The notes: generated from the sequence alone by a model not told the origin. A stretch of 64,000 nt of DNA from Bradyrhizobium niftali (GCF_004571025.1 NZ_SPQT01000019.1:122560-186559); one strand, 5' to 3'; numbered from the stretch's first letter, positions 34,601 through 43,165 are shown. Program-made: numbers and translations.

Positions 34601-35175
34601 AAGCGCGACAGCGCAAAGCCATAGAGGCCGAGGTCGAGATAATCCTGCAGCGTCGCCGGATTGATCACGGGAATCAGCGCCGCAGCGAACACCTGCTCGC
34701 TCTGATGCGCCAGCGTCGAAGACTGGCAGCCATGGTCGTCGCCTGCGAGCGCCAGCACGCCGCCATTGAGCGAGGTGCCGGCCGCATTGGCGTGCTTCAG
34801 CGCATCCACCGAGCGGTCGACGCCGGGGCCCTTGCCGTACCAGATGCCGAACACACCATCGACCTTGGCGCCGGGAAACAGGCCGACCTGCTGGCTGCCC
34901 CAGACCGCGGTCGCAGCCAAGTCCTCGTTCAGGCCGGGGACGAAGGCGATGTCGTGCTGCTGGAGGTGCGACTTCGCCCGCCACAGCGCGTGGTCGTACA
35001 TGCCGAGCGGGGAACCGCGATAGCCCGAGATGAAGCCGCCGGTGTTGAGCCCCTGAAGCCGGTCGCGTTCGCGCTGCAACATGGGCAGTCGAACCAGGGC
35101 CTGCGTGCCGGACAGGAAGATCCGCTTCGATTCGAGCCGGTATTTATCGTCCAGCTCGACCTGCATCAGCGTCAT
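31699..35175 (-). CDS. fused indolepyruvate:ferredoxin oxidoreductase family protein
   Basis: A 1158-residue fused 2-oxoacid oxidoreductase. The N-terminal half carries TPP-enzyme segments (FISGYRGSPLGMYDHALWRA; CSGCPHNSSTRVPEG; DLISHMGAEGVNWIGQSPF). A cysteine cluster follows (ELVCEGCGDCSQASNC and CNKDFSCVEGFCPSF), likely binding Fe-S. The gamma-type domain begins NILVTGIGGTGVITIGALLG. It would convert aryl-pyruvates or branched 2-oxoacids to acyl-CoA, reducing ferredoxin. The start at MTLMQVELDDKY was chosen over an upstream methionine because the extension overlaps divergent promoter DNA. A MaoC-like gene is divergent. Confidence 0.9.
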   Translation of the reverse strand: MTLMQVELDDKYRLESKRIFLSGTQALVRLPMLQRERDRLQGLNTGGFISGYRGSPLGMYDHALWRAKSHLQQHDIAFVPGLNEDLAATAVWGSQQVGLFPGAKVDGVFGIWYGKGPGVDRSVDALKHANAAGTSLNGGVLALAGDDHGCQSSTLAHQSEQVFAAALIPVINPATLQDYLDLGLYGFALSRFSGCWVGFKAISETVESSASIDSDPERIKIVLPDDFEMPPGGLNIRWPDPPLDAERRLFGPKMAAVQAFARANQLDRIVLDSKPARLGIVATGKAYLDLRQALADLGITDKDAQDLGLRIYKVALTWPLEESGAKRFAEGLQDVLVVEEKRGFIEDQLMRILYNIDASRRPTVTGKRDERGAPLLPSEGELTPTIVASALVARLRKLGHHSPVLEQRLARLEAFDNPVTASAPIKLARTPFFCSGCPHNSSTRVPEGSRAMAGIGCHGMALSMPTRRTDLISHMGAEGVNWIGQSPFTTEKHIFQNLGDGTYTHSGLLALRAASVAGINITYKILYNDAVAMTGGQPAEGGFNVAQIAHQVWAEGVKRLAIVSDDPSKYPEGNYFPQGATIHHRRELDAVQRELRDIKGLTVVIYDQTCAAEKRRRRKRGLYPDPAKRAFINELVCEGCGDCSQASNCVSVQPLETEFGRKRQIDQSNCNKDFSCVEGFCPSFVTVHGGTLKRMKTSAVDSGQLFADLPLPPARELEAPYNILVTGIGGTGVITIGALLGMAAHVDGRGCSALDFTGLSQKNGAVMSHVRIAPKPEDISAVRITTGGADVILGCDMIVSAGPSALSRAERGVTKAYINADLQPTASFVQNPDLDFEMGTMQTVLRDAVGDKNLDIIDATGIASALMGDSIATNPFMLGFAFQKGAIPLSLEALLRAIEINGAAIEMNKLAFTWGRLAAHDMSRVRSVLQFKSRTSAPPKSLDDIIATRAEFLTGYQDKAYADRYLAAVARVRKAESAASPASTELTEAVAKNLFKLMSYKDEYEVARLYTDGSFAKKVSEKFDGDFTLKFYLAPPIFAQRDKTTGHLQKKEFGGWMIHVFRVLARLKFLRGGAFDPFGRTEERRTERKLIEDYLAMIDQRITGLNAAQIPLLARLARVPETIRGFGHVKEGNIKQAMVETARLEAELENSRFAAAAE

Positions 35176-35341
35176 TTCGGAAGTCCTTGTTGTCCTGGTC
35201 GGGCGAGGGATTTTGCGCCGCGGGAGGCTTGCGGCTGTGCGAAGCGGGAGATCGCAGTCAAGAGCATGGGCCGGCGAAGTCAATATCGCTGGCCGCATCC
35301 GTGGCGCTCCTGCTAGTCATGGCTTGCTTGCGGAGGACACC

Positions 35342-36295
35342 ATGACGGCAAAAGCATTCGACACCGAGATCACCGAGACGGCCGAGGCCTTGATCGGGCC
35401 GTGGCGCCAGCCGCGTCAGATGCTTCACGCGCAAACTTACGATGCGCACGCCTCGATCCATGATGACGCCACCGCGCAAAAGCTCGGCTTCAAGGGCGGC
35501 ACCATCGAAGGCCCGACGCATTTCAGCCAGTTCGCCCCGCTCGGCGCGCGGCTGTGGGGACAGGGCTGGTTCGAGAGCGGCTGTCTTTCCGCGCATTATC
35601 GCAACGCCTGCTTCGAAGGCGAGGAGGTGCAGGCGATCCTGTCGAAACCTCCAGCCGGTGCGAGCCAGTGCCAGATCCAGATGGTCAAGCGCGACGGCAC
35701 CGAAGTGCTGCGCGGCACGGCCTCGATCGGCGAACCGCACGCGGCAACCGCGCTCGAGACCCGCCTCACCGAGCTGAAGCCGCTCGCCGATCCCGTGATC
35801 CTGCGCGAGGTGAAGATCGCGCAGACCAGCAAGCGTCAAGCTGTGCGCATGGCGTTCGACCAGACCATGGGCGACCTCTATCCGTTCTCGCTCCGGCAGA
35901 AGCTCGCCGTCATCACCGAGAACTCGCCGTATTATTCCAGTGCCGACAACCCATGGCGCAAGCCGATCATCCCGATGGAGATGCTGAGCGTGCTGTTCCA
36001 GTACCGCTCCAAGGACGATCCGTTGCCGGCCAAGGGCCCGGCAGTCGGCCTGTTCGCCGACCAGGAGATCAGGCTGGTGAAGGGGCCGCTCTTCGTCGAC
36101 GACGCGTATGAGGTGGAGCGCGAAGTGGTCGCGCTGTCCGGCAGCCGCCGCACCGAAAGCGCCTGGGTCAAGACGCGCGTGTTCGACAAGACGGGCACGA
36201 TGGTGGCCACCATGCTGCTCAACATGGCGACGCTGAAGGATTCCTATGCGCCGTATGAGGACGAGTATCGGCGGCTGTATGGGGCGGGGCGGTAG
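35342..36295 (+). CDS. MaoC-like hot-dog fold protein
   Basis: A 317-residue protein starting MTAKAFDTEITETAEALIGP. The segment LGFKGGTIEGPTHFSQFAPL resembles the start of a hot-dog hydratase domain (the FKGGTIEG pattern). A second half (KQAVRMAFDQTMGDLYPFSL and later IRLVKGPLFVDDAYEVEREV) suggests a double hot-dog. The canonical MaoC catalytic Asp/His pair is not obvious, so the activity is uncertain. It is divergent from the indolepyruvate oxidoreductase gene, which might place it in the same acyl-CoA pathway. Confidence 0.65.
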   Translation: MTAKAFDTEITETAEALIGPWRQPRQMLHAQTYDAHASIHDDATAQKLGFKGGTIEGPTHFSQFAPLGARLWGQGWFESGCLSAHYRNACFEGEEVQAILSKPPAGASQCQIQMVKRDGTEVLRGTASIGEPHAATALETRLTELKPLADPVILREVKIAQTSKRQAVRMAFDQTMGDLYPFSLRQKLAVITENSPYYSSADNPWRKPIIPMEMLSVLFQYRSKDDPLPAKGPAVGLFADQEIRLVKGPLFVDDAYEVEREVVALSGSRRTESAWVKTRVFDKTGTMVATMLLNMATLKDSYAPYEDEYRRLYGAGR

Positions 36296-36304
36296 TCTCA
36301 GCTC

Positions 36305-36407
36305 GTCATTCGGGGCGCGCGAAGCGCGAACCCGGAATCCATTTCACCTCACACATTGCGGCCCGATGGATTCCGGGCTCGACGCTGTCGCGTCGCCCCG
36401 GAATGAC
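36305..36407. repeat. Bradyrhizobium-type palindromic repeat
   Basis: GTCATTCGGGGCGCGC at the left end mirrors GTCGCCCCGGAATGAC at the right, with an inner pair GGAATCCAT and ATGGATTCC. It is the same family as 4360-4400. It follows the MaoC-like gene and may mark its transcript end. Confidence 0.75.
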
Positions 36408-36511
36408 GACCGGGAGTCCATCGCCGCCCGCTCATCCTTTAAGCAACTGCACGTCGCAAAGCCGTCGCACAGGGAATAAGCAATCATCGATCTCTGATGT
36501 AACCTTCTGAC

Positions 36512-36541
36512 GGCACAACGAATTCCTTCGCAGGCTGTGCC
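36512..36541. promoter_or_regulatory. inverted repeat upstream of the sigma-54 promoter
   Basis: GGCACA (36512-36517) and TGTGCC (36536-36541) are separated by 18 nt and lie about 20-50 bp upstream of the -24 element. The symmetry could serve an enhancer-binding activator, though it is not a standard NtrC site and is closer to the promoter than usual. Confidence 0.35.
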
Positions 36542-36560
36542 CCACCGCTATTGTACACAA

Positions 36561-36576
36561 TGGCACGGCGTTTGCA
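36561..36576 (+). promoter_or_regulatory. sigma-54 (RpoN) promoter
   Basis: TGGCACGGCGTTTGCA matches the TGGCACG-N4-TTGCA consensus. The -24 GG (36562-36563) and -12 GC (36574-36575) have the required 10-nt spacing. It lies 41 nt before the amidohydrolase start and points toward it. Confidence 0.8.
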
Positions 36577-36616
36577 GAACTCCTGGCAAAGAGAGTTCTC
36601 GCGGGGGCCTTGAGTC

Positions 36617-37318
36617 ATGTTGAACTCGACCAAGCCGACATTGGGCGTCATCAGCGCCGAGCCCGAGCCGATCAGGCTCGACTGGCCCGCCACCGCGCTT
36701 CTCATCATCGACATGCAGCGCGATTTCATGGAGCCGGGTGGCTTCGGCGAGACGCTCGGCAACGACGTCAGCCAGCTTGCGCGTGCGGTGAAGCCGATCG
36801 GCGCGGTGCTGAAGGCGGCGCGCGACACCGGCATGCTGGTGATCCACACCCGCGAGGGTCATCTGCCCGATCTCTCCGATGCGCCGCCGGCGAAGGTCGA
36901 ACGCGGCGCGCCGTCCTTGCGCATCGGCGATCCGGGCCCGATGGGGCGCATTCTCATTCGCGGCGAGGCCGGTCACGACATCATCCCCGAGCTCTATCCG
37001 CTCGACAGCGAAGTCGTGATCGACAAGCCGGGCAAGGGCGCCTTCTACGCCACCGAGCTCACCGACGTGCTGGAGAAATACGGCATCGAGAATCTGCTGG
37101 TCTGCGGTGTCACCACCGAAGTGTGCGTCAACACCACCGTGCGCGAGGCCAATGACCGCGGCTATCGCTGCGTCGTCATCTCGGACGGCTGCGCATCCTA
37201 CTTTCCCGAGTTTCACGAGATGGGCCTGAAGATGATCAAGGCCCAGGGCGGCATCTTCGGCTGGGTCGCGGACTCAGCCGCAGTACTGGAGGCGATGAAG
37301 ATTTCCACATCAGCTTAG
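36617..37318 (+). CDS. cysteine hydrolase, biuret-amidohydrolase-like (isochorismatase family)
   Basis: A 233-residue isochorismatase-fold amidohydrolase. The triad is visible as Asp in ALLIIDMQRDF, Lys in VIDKPGKGAFYAT and Cys in GVTTEVCVNTTVREANDRGY. Long stretches (VIHTREGHLPDLSD, GDPGPMGRIL, HDIIPELYP) closely resemble rhizobial biuret hydrolase, which releases ammonia from biuret. Biuret or a related ureide is therefore the best substrate guess. A sigma-54 promoter precedes it and a permease gene follows 10 nt downstream, which fits nitrogen scavenging. Confidence 0.85.
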   Translation: MLNSTKPTLGVISAEPEPIRLDWPATALLIIDMQRDFMEPGGFGETLGNDVSQLARAVKPIGAVLKAARDTGMLVIHTREGHLPDLSDAPPAKVERGAPSLRIGDPGPMGRILIRGEAGHDIIPELYPLDSEVVIDKPGKGAFYATELTDVLEKYGIENLLVCGVTTEVCVNTTVREANDRGYRCVVISDGCASYFPEFHEMGLKMIKAQGGIFGWVADSAAVLEAMKISTSA

Positions 37319-37328
37319 GGGCATCACC

Positions 37329-38996
37329 ATGAGCACAATGACGGGGACGGCCGGCAAATCTGATCTGAACACGTCCGGGTTCAAGCCGGCACTATGGACA
37401 TCGGGCGACTGGAACGCGTTTTTCGGCTTCGGCACCAACATCCTCGTCAACATGCTGGTGCTCACGGGCCTGTTGCGCTTCGTGCTGAAGATGCCTGACA
37501 GCCTCGTGTTCGGCCGCATCCTGCCCGCGCTCGGGCTGATGATGTGCCTGTCGACCTTCTATTACGCCTACCTCGCCTATCGTCTGGCACAGAAGACCGG
37601 CCGCAGCGATGTCTGCGCGCTGCCCTCGGGCGTCAGCGTGCCGCACATGTTCATCGTCACCTTCGTGATCATGCTGCCGATCACGATCAAGACCGGCGAT
37701 CCGCTCAAGGGCTGGTCGGCTGGCCTCGTCTGGGTGTTCTTCCAGAGCTTTATTCTCATGATCGGCGGTTTCATCGCGCCGTTCATCCGCAAGATCACGC
37801 CGCGCGCGGCGCTGCTCGGCACGCTCGCCGGCGTCTCCGTCACCTTCATCTCGATGCGTCCCGCGCTCGAGATGTACATGACGCCGCAGATTGGTCTCGT
37901 CTGCTTCGCCATCATCCTGGTGAGCTGGTTCGGTGGCGTGAAATATTGGCGCGGCATTCCGGCGGGTCTCGTCGCCATCGCGGCCGGCATGATCATCGCC
38001 TGGGGTTCGAACCTGTTCGGTCTCGGCCTCGGCGGATTGAGCATCGCGGGCGTCGGCGCAGCGTTCGCCAATTTCGGCTTCTCAGTGCCGATCCCGGCGG
38101 TGGGCTACGTCTTCTCCGGCTTCGAATTCCTCGGCGTCATCCTGGTCACGGCCATTCCATTCGGCATCTATGATCTCGTCGAGGCCATGGACAATGTCGA
38201 GAGCGCGGAAGCCGCCGGTGACGAATACCCGACCACGCGCGTGCTCACCGCCGACGGCGTCGTCAGCCTGATCGGCTGCCTGATGGGCAATCCCTTCATC
38301 AACGCCGTCTATATCGGTCATCCCGGCTGGAAGGCGATGGGCGGCCGCATCGGCTATTCGGCCGCGACCGGCATCATGGTGGTCGTGCTGGCCTGGTTCG
38401 GCATCATCTCGGTGCTGCTTGCGCTGGTGCCTGTTGTCGCGATCTCGCCGATCCTGCTCTACATCGGCATGCTCATCGGCGCGCAGGCGTTCCAGACCAC
38501 GCCGGTCAAGCATGCGCCCGCGATCGTGCTGGCGCTGACGCCGCATCTGGCCGCCTGGGCCAAGCTCCAGATCGACACGATGCTGGGCTCGACCATGATG
38601 GCGGCGACCAGCGTCGGCGGGCTCGCCGCCGACAAGGCCGACGCGGTCAAGGCGGCAGCGATCGCCGCGCTGCCACAGCAGGGCGTGTTCTATCACGGGC
38701 TCGAAGTCATGGGCGGCGGCTCCATCCTCGGCGGCCTCATCCTCGGCGCGATCGGTGTCTTCATCATCGAACGCGACTTCGAGAAGGCCTCCGCCTTCGC
38801 GCTGGTCGGCGCGGTGCTGACCTATTTCGGCTTCATGCATGGCGAGGCCGTCGGCATCGGCGGCGGCTTCGGCGTCACGCCGGCGGTCGCGTTCGCCTAT
38901 GCGGTGATGGCCGCCGGCCTGTTCGCGGCCAGCAAGCTTGGCACCACCGAGCACTATGCCGCGCATCCGGAGATGCACGCCGCGCCGGCGGAATAG
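37329..38996 (+). CDS. NCS2/AzgA-like permease
   Basis: A 555-residue integral membrane protein with about 12-14 helices. Features include CALPSGVSVPHMFIVTFVIM, a central PAVGYVFSGFEFLGVILVTA, then DLVEAMDNVESAEAAGDEYP and an NPFINAVYIGHPGWKAMGGR loop, all typical of the xanthine/uracil permease superfamily. It is co-transcribed with the biuret-hydrolase-like gene, so it probably imports that enzyme's substrate or a related nitrogen heterocycle. A GC-rich hairpin with a short T-run follows the stop. Confidence 0.82.
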   Translation: MSTMTGTAGKSDLNTSGFKPALWTSGDWNAFFGFGTNILVNMLVLTGLLRFVLKMPDSLVFGRILPALGLMMCLSTFYYAYLAYRLAQKTGRSDVCALPSGVSVPHMFIVTFVIMLPITIKTGDPLKGWSAGLVWVFFQSFILMIGGFIAPFIRKITPRAALLGTLAGVSVTFISMRPALEMYMTPQIGLVCFAIILVSWFGGVKYWRGIPAGLVAIAAGMIIAWGSNLFGLGLGGLSIAGVGAAFANFGFSVPIPAVGYVFSGFEFLGVILVTAIPFGIYDLVEAMDNVESAEAAGDEYPTTRVLTADGVVSLIGCLMGNPFINAVYIGHPGWKAMGGRIGYSAATGIMVVVLAWFGIISVLLALVPVVAISPILLYIGMLIGAQAFQTTPVKHAPAIVLALTPHLAAWAKLQIDTMLGSTMMAATSVGGLAADKADAVKAAAIAALPQQGVFYHGLEVMGGGSILGGLILGAIGVFIIERDFEKASAFALVGAVLTYFGFMHGEAVGIGGGFGVTPAVAFAYAVMAAGLFAASKLGTTEHYAAHPEMHAAPAE

Positions 38997-39015
38997 GTCG
39001 TCGCCAGCAATGATC

Positions 39016-39053
39016 GCGGCCGGGTGGCGCAAGGTCGCCCGGCCGCCAATTTT
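39016..39053 (+). terminator. GC-rich hairpin after the permease
   Basis: GCGGCCGGG (39016-39024) and CCCGGCCGC (39038-39046) form a 9-bp stem followed by CAATTTTC. It lies 19 nt after the permease stop and just before the convergent S9 peptidase stop. The T-run is short. Confidence 0.55.
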
Positions 39054-40984
39054 CAAGCCACGCCCAGGTCGGACAGGATATTGGCCCCCGCGCGAACCTC
39101 GTGGCTCGATCCCTCGAAGTCCTCGCCAATGGGCTCGCACGCACCGCCCAGATGCCGTGCAAAAAACGCCTCGGCAATCGCGATGTAGGACAGCTGATTG
39201 GCCGGCTTCTGGAAGCCGTGCCCCTCGTCGGGGTAGACGATGTAGGTCACCGGAATGTTCTTGGCCTGCATCGCGGCGACGATGGTGTCGCTTTCCGCGA
39301 TCTTGCACCGGACGTCGTTGGCGCCATGAAAGATCAGCATGGGCTTCTTGATATTGTCGACCTTGTTGATCGGTGAGCGCTCGGCGAGCAGCTTGCGGCC
39401 CTCCTCAGTGCGCGGATCACCGTAGCTGCGATACATGAACTCCGCGAAACCGGCCCAATAGGGTGGCATCGATTCCAGCAGCGTTTGCAGGTTGGAGATG
39501 CCGACCACCGGCACCGAACAACAGAACACCTCTGGCGTGAAGGTCGCGGCGACGAATGAGGCCAGTCCGCCGTACGACACGCCGAAGATCGCGACCTTGT
39601 CCTTTTGCGCGATGCCTTCGGCAATAGCCCAATCGACCATGTCGATGAGGTCGTCATGCATCTTTCCCGCATGCTCCTTTTCGCTCGCGGCAACGAACGC
39701 CTTGCCGAAGCCCGTCGATCCCCGATAGTTGACCGAAAGGACGGCATAGCCGCGATCGGCCAGCCACTGATGATCCCTGCGATAGCCGTAGATGTCGCGC
39801 CCCCATGGACCGCCGTGGACGATGAGGACCATCGGCAGCGGACGAGGCGGGCGGTCGGCCTCGATCTCCGCCGGCAGGGTCAGGTAGGAGACGAGGGTAA
39901 AGCCGTCGCGCGACTTGCCTTGCACAGCCTGCATTGGTGCCAGGCGATAAGGCTTGAGTTCGGGCCGCGCCGTGAACAGCTCGGTGATGGTCTGCCTGTC
40001 GCGGTCGAGAAGGTGATATGTGGCGGGCTGATCCGCTGTGTGGCTCGTCACGATCCACCGGCGATCGTCATCGCTTTGGCTTTCGACATGGAACGCGTGG
40101 CCAGGAAGTCTCGCCTTGATCAGATCGAGCTCGCTTGCAACCGCTGGCGTCAAAGCCGTCCATTCCTGCCGGCCGGGGTCGATGCAGACCGCTTCCGGCT
40201 CGAAGGTCCGTGCATTGAATATGGCGCCCGTCACGTCGGCGCGGTCGCTTTTGAACAGGACGCGCTCCTCACCGGTTGACCAGTTGATCCGCAGAAGCGC
40301 CGATTTGTCGTGCTCCAGGCTCGAGCTCATGTGGAGGTGGTTGCATCCGGCGTCGAACGCCCAGAGCCGTGTGCTCGTGTAGGCTTCGTACGGGACGTCG
40401 CGCCAATGCGTGACCTTCTGCTCGTCGATGCGCCAAAAGCGTGTGCCTCCGTCGGGCGCGTTGCTGTGGGCGTGGCGCGGCTTGAGCCGCCAGTCGAGTC
40501 CCACGAAATGGAATTCCTGGCGATTCTCCCAAGCCAGTGTGCGCTCGCCGGTTGCGAGGTCGAGCAGGAACGTATCGTGCCATCGCACGTCGCGATCGTT
40601 GAGGCTGATCGCGATCTTGTCGGGGACAATGTGCGACCAGTGCGTCGGCAGCGCACGGACATTGGCGAAGGGCGTGAGATCCCGGAGTTCCGAACTGCGG
40701 GGATCGACAACGAACAGGTGCAGATTTTCATCCCCGTTCTCATCGTTGAGAAACATGATGTAGCGACCGTCCGGACTCCAACTCTGCCAGTTGATCGGTC
40801 TGCCCCTGGTGCGCGTCACGGGCTGGCCTGCCGTAATGCTGTCGACCGGGGATACCCAGATGTTCAGAACGCCGTCGACCGGGGCGAGCCAGGACAGCAA
40901 TTGTCCATCCGGCGATAATTTGGCGCCGACGTAGGTCGGATTACCAAACAGCTTCCGGCGCGGGATCAGGGGACGAGCTGACAT
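39053..40984 (-). CDS. S9 family peptidase (prolyl oligopeptidase-like)
   Basis: A 643-residue serine peptidase. An N-terminal beta-propeller (to about residue 380; repeats such as KLSPDGQLLSWLAPVDGVLN and WSPDGRYIMFLNDENGDENL) is followed by an alpha/beta-hydrolase domain. The triad is Ser in AIFGVSYGGLASF, Asp in IFHGANDVRCKIA and His in YPDEGHGFQKPAN. The oxyanion region is LIVHGGPWGRD. No signal peptide is visible, so it probably degrades peptides in the cytoplasm. It is convergent with the permease gene. Confidence 0.9.
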   Translation of the reverse strand: MSARPLIPRRKLFGNPTYVGAKLSPDGQLLSWLAPVDGVLNIWVSPVDSITAGQPVTRTRGRPINWQSWSPDGRYIMFLNDENGDENLHLFVVDPRSSELRDLTPFANVRALPTHWSHIVPDKIAISLNDRDVRWHDTFLLDLATGERTLAWENRQEFHFVGLDWRLKPRHAHSNAPDGGTRFWRIDEQKVTHWRDVPYEAYTSTRLWAFDAGCNHLHMSSSLEHDKSALLRINWSTGEERVLFKSDRADVTGAIFNARTFEPEAVCIDPGRQEWTALTPAVASELDLIKARLPGHAFHVESQSDDDRRWIVTSHTADQPATYHLLDRDRQTITELFTARPELKPYRLAPMQAVQGKSRDGFTLVSYLTLPAEIEADRPPRPLPMVLIVHGGPWGRDIYGYRRDHQWLADRGYAVLSVNYRGSTGFGKAFVAASEKEHAGKMHDDLIDMVDWAIAEGIAQKDKVAIFGVSYGGLASFVAATFTPEVFCCSVPVVGISNLQTLLESMPPYWAGFAEFMYRSYGDPRTEEGRKLLAERSPINKVDNIKKPMLIFHGANDVRCKIAESDTIVAAMQAKNIPVTYIVYPDEGHGFQKPANQLSYIAIAEAFFARHLGGACEPIGEDFEGSSHEVRAGANILSDLGVA

Positions 40985-41034
40985 TTGGCGTCTCGCTGGC
41001 GTTTCGTACGCAGGATGCGAATTTCGTCACACTG

Positions 41035-41405
41035 AGTAACGCTACGAACCGTAGCATATGTGCGCGCAAACCGTGCGTCAACTCCAAGTGGAATGTGGGC
41101 GAGTCGTCCGGCCGTTTCTTTCCGGACGCAGGCGCCAACGCCGTCGCCAACAACACCACCGCCGGCTTCGCGTGCCGACGCTGCTGCTGCCGGACGAGAC
41201 CTTCGCCATGACGATGAACTACGGGACCTTCGAGCGAGCCAACGGTCTCGCCTTCAATGCGGCGCTCCGCCTCAATCGGAACATGCAGTTCAACGGCGGC
41301 ATCGGCTACGGGCCGGACGAGAAGGTCGCTGGCGGACGCGTGGGCCTGCGCGTGGGCTGGCGAGCCCACCAGGATCGCATCTCCACGATTGGAGGCATCG
41401 GGTGA
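41035..41405 (+). pseudogene. decayed C-terminal fragment of an outer-membrane adhesin
   Basis: The first part, in one frame, reads WNVGESSGRFFPDAGANAVA and NNTTAGFA. Around 41165-41180 the frame changes to VPTLLLPDETFAMTMNYGTF, then ALRLNRNMQFNGGIGYGPDE and GGRVGLRVGW. The last part resembles the membrane-anchor end of YadA-like or autotransporter-type proteins, which normally stop right after GW. Here the expected TGA reads CGA and the frame continues to 41405. The passenger region is missing. This is a gene remnant between the S9 peptidase and ABC permease genes. Confidence 0.6.
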
Positions 41406-42230
41406 TCACCCGCCCTTGACGGCGCCCGCGGTGAGCCCGGCCACGATCTGCCGCTGCGCAAACACCGTCAGCAGCAGCACCGGAAGGGTGACGATCAGCG
41501 CGGCAGCCGCGAGCGGCCCCCAGCTCAACTGGTCGAACGAGATCATGTTGTAGACGGCGACGGGCAGGGTGCGCGTCTCGCGTCCGGCCAGCACGATGCC
41601 GAAGACGAAGTTGTTCCAGGAGAAGATGATGGCGAGGATGAAGGCGACCGCGATCCCCGGCTTGGCGATCGGCAGGGCGACGTGGCGAAACACCTGCCAG
41701 CGCGTGGCGCCGTCGATCCGCGCGGCTTCCTCCAGCTCGAGCGGCGTCGTCTCGAAATAGCCGATCATGATCCAGATCACGATCGGCACCGTCACCACGA
41801 GATGGATGATGATCTGCGGCACCAGCGTGCCGAGCAATCCGAGCCACTGAAACAGCAGGAACAGCGGGATCAGATAGGACAGGCCGGGCGTGATGCGCGC
41901 GATCAGGATCACGATCGCGGATTTATGCGCAGCCATGCGCGCGATCCCGTAGCCGGCGGGGACGCCGACGATCAACGCCAGCGCGGTCGCACTGCCGGTG
42001 ACGACCAGGCTGTTGACGAAATAGGTCAGGAAGCGGTTGGAGGCGAGCACGTCGGCATAGTTCTTCCAGGCGATACGCTCGGGGAAGAAAACCGGCGGGT
42101 AGGCGGCGTTGTCGATCTCGAATTTGAGCGACAGCGACAGCATCCAGAGGAAGAACAGGATTGCCGGCGACACGATGACGAACACCGAAAGCCACAGGCC
42201 GATCTTGCCGATGATCTGACGAGGTGTCAT
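41406..42230 (-). CDS. sugar-type ABC transporter permease (MalG-like)
   Basis: A 274-residue inner-membrane permease with about six helices and the EAA loop for ATPase docking: LELEEAARIDGATRWQVFRH, then VALPIAKPGIAVAF. It pairs with the upstream MalF-like permease and the binding protein in a CUT1-type importer. Its ATG overlaps the stop of the MalF-like gene (ATGA). No ATPase gene follows. The upstream eight-codon extension was rejected in favour of this coupled start. Confidence 0.92.
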   Translation of the reverse strand: MTPRQIIGKIGLWLSVFVIVSPAILFFLWMLSLSLKFEIDNAAYPPVFFPERIAWKNYADVLASNRFLTYFVNSLVVTGSATALALIVGVPAGYGIARMAAHKSAIVILIARITPGLSYLIPLFLLFQWLGLLGTLVPQIIIHLVVTVPIVIWIMIGYFETTPLELEEAARIDGATRWQVFRHVALPIAKPGIAVAFILAIIFSWNNFVFGIVLAGRETRTLPVAVYNMISFDQLSWGPLAAAALIVTLPVLLLTVFAQRQIVAGLTAGAVKGG

Positions 42231-43165
42231 GCGCCACTCGCGATTTCTGTCCACACCATGCGCTGGCGGGCATACAGCATCACAGCCGCAAGCAGGATGA
42301 TCAGCAGGAAGAACACCACCGCGATCGCCGAGCCGTAGCCGAGGTCGTAATAGGTGAAGGCGACGCTGTAGAGGTAGATGTTGATGGTCTCCGACGCCGA
42401 GCCGGGTCCTCCTTGCGTGATCGCGAAGATGATGTCGAAACTCTTCACCGCGTCGATCATGCGGATCATGCCGGCGATGAACAGGAACGGCATGATCAGC
42501 GGCAGTGTGATGAAGCGGAACACCTGCCAGAGATTGGCGCCGTCGATCTGCGCGCTTTCATAGGGCTCGGTCGGGATTGCGGCGAGGCCGCCGAGCACGA
42601 TCAGCATCACGAGCGGCGTCCATTGCCAGGTCTCGACCAGCACCAGCGAGGGGATGACGGTCGCGGGATGAAACACCCAGAGCTGCGCGGGTATCCCGAC
42701 CAGCGACAAGAGGTAGTTCAGCACGCCGAGCTGCGGGTGGAACATCATGGTCCAGACCAGCGCGATGGCGACGGGCGTCGCCATCATCGGCATGATGAAG
42801 ACGCCGCGCAGGAAGCCGCGGCCGGCGAATTTCTGGTGGAACACCACGGCTGCGAACGTGCCGAGCACCAGCGGCAGCAGCACCGACAGCGCGGTGTAGA
42901 CCATGGTGTGGCCCACCGCCTCGATGAAGCGCGGATCGCTGGTCAGCCGCAGATAGTTGGAGATCCCGACGAAGGTGGTCGGCGAGCCGACCTTCCACTC
43001 GTTCAGGCTCATCCAGATGGTGAAGACCCACGGGAAGATGATGATGGCGAGCACGACGACCAGCGCCGGCACCACGAACGGCCAGTAGGACGGAGGCCGC
43101 AACTCTTTCTCCGGCGCGGCATCGGACCGTGCCGCGGCCGGATCAGCTTGTGTCAACGCACTCAC
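42227..43165 (-). CDS. sugar-type ABC transporter permease (MalF-like)
   Basis: A 312-residue permease with six or seven helices and the EAA motif YESAQIDGANLWQVFRFITL, then PLIMPFLFIAG. The N-terminus is charged (PAAARSDAAPEKELRPPSYW) before the first helix. It forms a heterodimer with the MalG-like protein. Its start overlaps the stop of the binding-protein gene by four bases, and its own stop overlaps the next permease start, so the three genes are translationally coupled. Confidence 0.92.
   Translation of the reverse strand: MSALTQADPAAARSDAAPEKELRPPSYWPFVVPALVVVLAIIIFPWVFTIWMSLNEWKVGSPTTFVGISNYLRLTSDPRFIEAVGHTMVYTALSVLLPLVLGTFAAVVFHQKFAGRGFLRGVFIMPMMATPVAIALVWTMMFHPQLGVLNYLLSLVGIPAQLWVFHPATVIPSLVLVETWQWTPLVMLIVLGGLAAIPTEPYESAQIDGANLWQVFRFITLPLIMPFLFIAGMIRMIDAVKSFDIIFAITQGGPGSASETINIYLYSVAFTYYDLGYGSAIAVVFFLLIILLAAVMLYARQRMVWTEIASGA

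Noticed and set aside
36551..36560. TTGTACACAA next to the sigma-54 promoter, considered as a LuxR- or Fnr-type site
   Set aside because: The two halves are not exact reverse complements and do not match a known consensus.
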